Part shown: piece by piece, positions 6,637-9,755 of the stretch
Layout: each line of letters opens with the position of its first letter
Numbering within the stretch: position 1 is the first letter of the stretch
DNA from: JAGUYA01 sp043802425
GTDB lineage: Bacteria; Omnitrophota; Gorgyraeia; Gygaellales; Profunditerraquicolaceae
Direction of reading: 5' to 3'
NCBI GenBank assembly: GCA_043802425.1
Contig: JAZDLA010000015.1
Coordinates: 1 to 9,755, forward strand
Length of the DNA stretch: 9,755 nt
Notes under the pieces: model-generated
The model's database searches: none
Seen by the model: only the letters and a program-made list of their open reading frames with translations
What the model was told of the DNA's origin: nothing
Position numbers and translations under genes: made by a program

Positions 6637-7923
6637 ATGAAAAAAATACTCTATATTGTACTTGATGGTCTAGGTGACCTGCCGATTAAGGAGTTAAATA
6701 ATAAGACTCCTTTAGAAGCGGCCCTGACGCCTAATCTTGACCGGTTGGCCCAGAAAGGCAGGACAGGTATTGTTTATCCTGTAGCCAAAGGTATTGCCCC
6801 GGAATCGGATATCGCGGTGATTAGCCTTTTGGGTTATGATGCCCATAAATATTATACCGGCCGGGGGCCTTTAGAGGCTTTTGCCGAAGGGCTCGCCATT
6901 GCCGACGGAAATTTGGCTATGCGGGTGAATTTTGCTACGGTTGAAGCCGACGGCTTAACCATAAAGGACCGCCGCGTAGGCAGAAATTTGACTACAGAAG
7001 AAGCCATTACTTTATCCAAAGAGATGAATGCCAAAGTTACCTTATCCGACGCTACCTTTGAATTTAAGAATACCATTGGCCACCGCGGCGTTCTGGTAAT
7101 TAGGGGCATGCGCTCTAAATTATCCGGTTGGATCACCAATACCGATCCGGCTTATTCCAGAGAAGGGGTATTCGGCATTGCTAAAGAAAAGTTCGAGAAC
7201 TTTGTGGTAGAATCCCTGCCTATGCCGGGTTATGAAAATTTAAGCGAAGCAAAAGAAGCTGCAGCTCTCTTAAATGAATTTACGCGAAAATCTCATCAGG
7301 TCCTTAATGATTCGGCAGTGAATAAAGAAAGAGTCTCCCAAAATAAGCTTCCTGCCAACATTATCTTATCCCGCGATGCCGGAGACCACCTGCCGCAATT
7401 CCCGAAGATCGAAGGTCTTTATAATATTAAATTCGGTTCCTTTGTGCAGATGCCCGTAGAAAGAGGCATCGCCCTTTTGACCGGTATAGATATAATTGAT
7501 GTGCCTGAATCTAGCGGCCACTTAGACGTGGATTATCCTATCTGGGCTAAGGTAGCCCTGGGTTCTCTTAAAAAGTACGACGGTATTTATATCCATATCA
7601 AAGGCCCGGATGAACCGGCCCACGACGGAGATTTTCGTAAAAAGCAAGAGATTATAGAAGCCATTGATAAATTTTTCTTTGCCAATCTATTGCCTAAATT
7701 GGATACGGACAATACGATTATTGCCGTGACCGCAGACCATTCTACTGTCTGCGTTATTAAAGCTCATTCTAGCGATCCTGTCCCCTTGCTAATTTGTGGC
7801 GGTAACACCGAGCCTGACGGAAGCTTGAGTTTTTCGGAAAAGGCAGCTAAGCTGGGTTTGATAGGGGAACTACGTGGCCAAGAAATTATGCCCCTCCTTA
7901 TAAAATTCGCTCAAGAGCAGTAA
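6637..7923 (+). CDS. apgM: Cofactor-independent phosphoglycerate mutase, archaeal type
   Basis: The 428-aa product is expected to interconvert 3-phosphoglycerate and 2-phosphoglycerate in lower glycolysis and gluconeogenesis, without 2,3-bisphosphoglycerate and with two divalent metal ions. It belongs to the alkaline-phosphatase superfamily and to the archaeal-type branch, shorter than the roughly 510-aa GpmI enzymes. Motifs visible: metal-binding LDGLGD (9-14, Asp10); TPNLDRLAQKG (31-41); PESDIAVISLLGYD (55-68), where Ser57 is the probable phosphorylated nucleophile; YYTGRGPLEA (72-81); RVNFATV (96-102); KGPDEPAHDGDF (322-333) with Asp325 and His329; and ADHSTV (366-371) with Asp367 and His368, then His377 in KAHSSDPVP. 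The length is normal and the gene looks intact. It starts 10 nt after the nrdJ stop with no clear Shine-Dalgarno site, so it is probably co-transcribed with nrdJ. The structured element at 7930-8049 follows. Confidence 0.93.
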   Translation: MKKILYIVLDGLGDLPIKELNNKTPLEAALTPNLDRLAQKGRTGIVYPVAKGIAPESDIAVISLLGYDAHKYYTGRGPLEAFAEGLAIADGNLAMRVNFATVEADGLTIKDRRVGRNLTTEEAITLSKEMNAKVTLSDATFEFKNTIGHRGVLVIRGMRSKLSGWITNTDPAYSREGVFGIAKEKFENFVVESLPMPGYENLSEAKEAAALLNEFTRKSHQVLNDSAVNKERVSQNKLPANIILSRDAGDHLPQFPKIEGLYNIKFGSFVQMPVERGIALLTGIDIIDVPESSGHLDVDYPIWAKVALGSLKKYDGIYIHIKGPDEPAHDGDFRKKQEIIEAIDKFFFANLLPKLDTDNTIIAVTADHSTVCVIKAHSSDPVPLLICGGNTEPDGSLSFSEKAAKLGLIGELRGQEIMPLLIKFAQEQ

Positions 7924-7938
7924 TAATATTAGGGACGT

Positions 7939-7958
7939 TTCTTGCGCCAAAGCAAGAA
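7939..7958 (+). other. Local stem-loop just downstream of apgM
   Basis: TTCTTGC (7939-7945) and GCAAGAA (7952-7958) form a perfect 7-bp stem around the 6-nt loop GCCAAA. The stem starts 15 nt after the apgM stop. No run of T follows (the next bases are GTGCCCCC), so it is not a standard intrinsic terminator, though it could stabilise a 3' end. It competes with the long-range pairing of the larger element, since 7939-7943 takes part in both. Confidence 0.5.
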
Positions 7959-7968
7959 GTGCCCCCGG

Positions 7969-7998
7969 TTGACTACAAGCAGCTCCAGTTGGGATACT
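7969..7998 (+). promoter_or_regulatory. Possible promoter of mnmG inside the structured element
   Basis: TTGACT (7969-7974; 5 of 6) and GATACT (7993-7998; 4 of 6) are 18 nt apart. A start near 8005 would give a leader of about 57 nt before the mnmG ATG. The spacing and hexamers are acceptable but not strong. Confidence 0.35.
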
Positions 7999-8061
7999 TC
8001 TCCGATTGGGCTAAGAAACGGTCCCCACTTGGGTCTAGACCTGTCCCTATTTAATTAATAG

Positions 8062-9755
8062 ATGGATAAATACGATGTTATAGTTATCGGCGCAGGCCAC
8101 GCAGGCATAGAGGCAGCCCTTGTTTGTGCTCGTCTGGGTTGTAAGACACTCATGGTTACCTTAAAGCGCGATACCATCGGCCTGATGAGCTGTAATCCGG
8201 CAATCGGCGGCGTAGGTAAAGGGCAGTTGGTAAAAGAAGTTGATGCCTTAGGCGGAGAAATGGGCAAAGCCGCAGATGCCTGCGGTATTCAGTTTCGGAT
8301 ACTCAATGCTTCTAAAGGCCCTGCGGTGCAATCCAGCCGCGCCCAGATAGACAGGGATCAATATAAACAGTATATGCAGGGGCTGCTTAAAGCGCAGGAT
8401 AATCTTTTTATAAAAGAAGCAGAAGTACATAGGCTCATTACCAGAGATAATCGCGTAATGGGCGTAGTTACTAATGATAGAGATGAAATTTATGCTACTT
8501 GCGTGGTTATCTGCCCGGGGACTTTCTTAGATGGCTTAATCCATGTGGGGCTTAATCATTTTCCCGGAGGGAGAATTGATGAGCCGGCGAGCTTAGGATT
8601 AGCGCAAAACCTAAAAGAGCTAGATTTTAATCTTTTAAGATTTAAAACCGGAACCTGTCCGCGCCTGGATAAAAATACAATTGATTTTTCCCGTCTGATT
8701 ATCCAAAGAGGCGATCAGCCACCGCATCCGTTTTCTTTTTCTACCGTAAAGTTAACCCAGGAACAAATTTCCTGCCACATTACTTATACTAATGAGATTA
8801 CCCATAAGATTATTCGGGATAACCTTAACCGTTCCCCTCTCTATGCCGGGATAATCAAGTCTACAGGTGTGCGCTATTGTCCTTCCATTGAAGATAAAAT
8901 CGTTAAATTTGCCGAAAAAACGCGGCACCAGATATTTTTAGAACCGGAGGGTTATGAAAGCGATCAGGTTTATCCTAATGGTTTGGCCATAAGTTTACCC
9001 GAAGACGTGCAATTAGAGATGCTCCATTCCATTGAAGGATTAGAGAATGTAAAGGTGATTAGATTTGGTTATGGTATAGAGCATACCGTGGTTGAGCCAA
9101 CACAGCTTTATCCTACCCTGGAGGCAAAATTAATTAAAAATTTATATCTCGCCGGACAGATTAACGGCACAACCGGTTATGAAGAAGCAGCAGCGCAAGG
9201 TCTACTGGCGGGGATCAATGCTGCTTTAAAGGTAAAAAACCAGGAAGCATTCGTATTGGACCGTGCCACAAGCTATATCGGCGTATTAATTGACGATTTG
9301 ACTACTAAAGGCACAAACGAACCCTATCGCATGTTTACTTCCCGGGTAGAATACCGTTTGATTTTACGCGAAGATAATGCCGATCTGCGCTTAAGAGAAA
9401 GAGGTTATAAATTGGGCCTGGTATCTAAAAAAGATTATCTCAAGACTCAAAGTAAGGCCCAGGCCATTAAAGAAGGAATTGATTTTTTACAGACAACGCA
9501 CCTGAAACCTACGCAAGAGATCAATAATCGTCTGGTTAATTTAGGCACAGCGCCTTTAAAAAAGAGCGTTACCTTAGAGGAGCTTTTGAAAAGGCCGCAG
9601 ATAACCTGGGAGCAATTAAAAAATTTTGATGATATCCGGTTTGATATCCCAGAATTTGCTTCTCGGCAGGTAGAAATTGAGGTAAAATATTCTGGGTTTG
9701 TCCAGAGGCAGTTTAAGGAAGTAGAGAGGTTCCAGAATCTGGAAAGGATAAAGCT
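8062..9755 (+). CDS. mnmG: tRNA uridine-5-carboxymethylaminomethyl(34) synthesis enzyme MnmG (GidA), 3' end cut by window
   Basis: The frame stays open to the right edge, giving 564 complete codons of an expected roughly 620-630, so about 60 C-terminal residues are missing. With MnmE, this FAD enzyme modifies the wobble uridine (U34) of certain tRNAs using methylene-tetrahydrofolate. The Rossmann FAD motif is VIGAGHAGIEAA (8-19). Conserved features are SCNPAIGGVGKG (43-54), SSRAQIDRDQY (91-101), GTFLDGLIHVG (153-163), GGRIDEPAS (169-177), RYCPSIEDK (271-279), the signature region from AGQINGTTGYEEAAAQG (364-380), and EPYRMFTSRVEYRLILRED (420-438). Cys44 and Cys273 match the two conserved cysteines (47 and 277 in E. 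coli). The C-terminal helical domain that contacts MnmE is cut. A stop codon (TAG, 8059-8061) lies directly before the ATG, so 8062 is the first possible start; no Shine-Dalgarno site is seen. It follows apgM across the structured element and may have its own promoter there. Confidence 0.95.
   Translation, partial: MDKYDVIVIGAGHAGIEAALVCARLGCKTLMVTLKRDTIGLMSCNPAIGGVGKGQLVKEVDALGGEMGKAADACGIQFRILNASKGPAVQSSRAQIDRDQYKQYMQGLLKAQDNLFIKEAEVHRLITRDNRVMGVVTNDRDEIYATCVVICPGTFLDGLIHVGLNHFPGGRIDEPASLGLAQNLKELDFNLLRFKTGTCPRLDKNTIDFSRLIIQRGDQPPHPFSFSTVKLTQEQISCHITYTNEITHKIIRDNLNRSPLYAGIIKSTGVRYCPSIEDKIVKFAEKTRHQIFLEPEGYESDQVYPNGLAISLPEDVQLEMLHSIEGLENVKVIRFGYGIEHTVVEPTQLYPTLEAKLIKNLYLAGQINGTTGYEEAAAQGLLAGINAALKVKNQEAFVLDRATSYIGVLIDDLTTKGTNEPYRMFTSRVEYRLILREDNADLRLRERGYKLGLVSKKDYLKTQSKAQAIKEGIDFLQTTHLKPTQEINNRLVNLGTAPLKKSVTLEELLKRPQITWEQLKNFDDIRFDIPEFASRQVEIEVKYSGFVQRQFKEVERFQNLERIK

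Larger units (their letters stand above)
7930..8049. repeat. Structured intergenic element with nested inverted repeats (REP- or MITE-like candidate)
   Basis: The ends TAGGGAC (7930-7936) and GTCCCTA (8043-8049) are perfect inverted repeats. Inside, GGGACGTTTCTT (7932-7943) pairs with AAGAAAC-G-GTCCC (8013-8025) over 12 bp with a single bulged G at 8020. Further in, AGAAGTGCCCC (from 7955) partly pairs with GGGATACTTCT (7991-8001). GGTCTAGACC (8032-8041) is a perfect 10-bp palindrome. The element nearly fills the apgM-mnmG gap. No clear target-site duplication is seen in the A+T-rich flanks, and no second copy is in the window. It could be a non-autonomous mobile repeat or a structured leader or terminator of the neighbouring transcripts; I cannot decide between these. 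Confidence 0.6.

Noticed and set aside
7939..7958. Intrinsic terminator after apgM
   Set aside because: The stem is good but no T-run follows it; it is listed as a stem-loop only.
7929..8058. Frames of about 41-42 codons open on both strands through the palindromic element
   Set aside because: The minus frame has no ATG and neither frame has a ribosome binding site; openness on both strands follows from the inverted-repeat composition. It could be a remnant of a coding element, but I cannot support a gene.
7924..8061. Replication origin next to mnmG (gidA often lies near oriC)
   Set aside because: No DnaA boxes of the TTATCCACA type and no neighbouring dnaA, rpmH, mnmE, rsmG or parAB genes are in view.

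Overview
The window carries seven genes, all on the + strand, from a bacterium of moderate G+C content. The first and last genes run off the edges. The gene set is an adenosylcobalamin-dependent ribonucleotide reductase, an archaeal-type phosphoglycerate mutase, ROK and LacI regulators beside a membrane-anchored coiled-coil protein, and MnmG, with weak or absent Shine-Dalgarno sites at most starts. This would fit a free-living or candidate-phylum lineage such as Candidatus Omnitrophota or a relative. That placement is inference from gene content only; there is no rRNA or other decisive marker here.

Layout. (1) Positions 1-554 hold the 3' end of a gene for a protein with a TPR-like segment and an unrecognised C-terminal domain. 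(2) A good sigma-70-type promoter (600-628) leads into a tight three-gene unit, 655-4154: a ROK-family regulator, a membrane-anchored coiled-coil protein and a LacI-family regulator. The gaps are 3 nt and then a 1-nt TAATG overlap. (3) The 4155-4319 intergenic region holds two NrdR-like boxes 32 bp apart and a near-consensus promoter for nrdJ. (4) nrdJ (class II ribonucleotide reductase) is followed after 10 nt by apgM (cofactor-independent phosphoglycerate mutase). (5) The gap 7924-8061 is largely filled by a roughly 120-bp element with nested inverted repeats. (6) mnmG (tRNA wobble-uridine modification) starts at 8062 and runs off the right edge.

How they fit together: nrdJ makes deoxynucleotides under probable NrdR control, and apgM, being so close behind, may share its transcript. 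The ROK and LacI proteins look like sugar-responsive transcription factors, but no sugar transport or catabolic gene lies in the window, so their targets are elsewhere or unusual. The observations I find most worth a second look are the tandem NrdR boxes, the two-regulator operon enclosing an envelope-type protein, and the palindromic element upstream of mnmG. I see no CRISPR array, tRNA, rRNA, transposase gene or defence system. I do not think the window holds a clearly new biological system.
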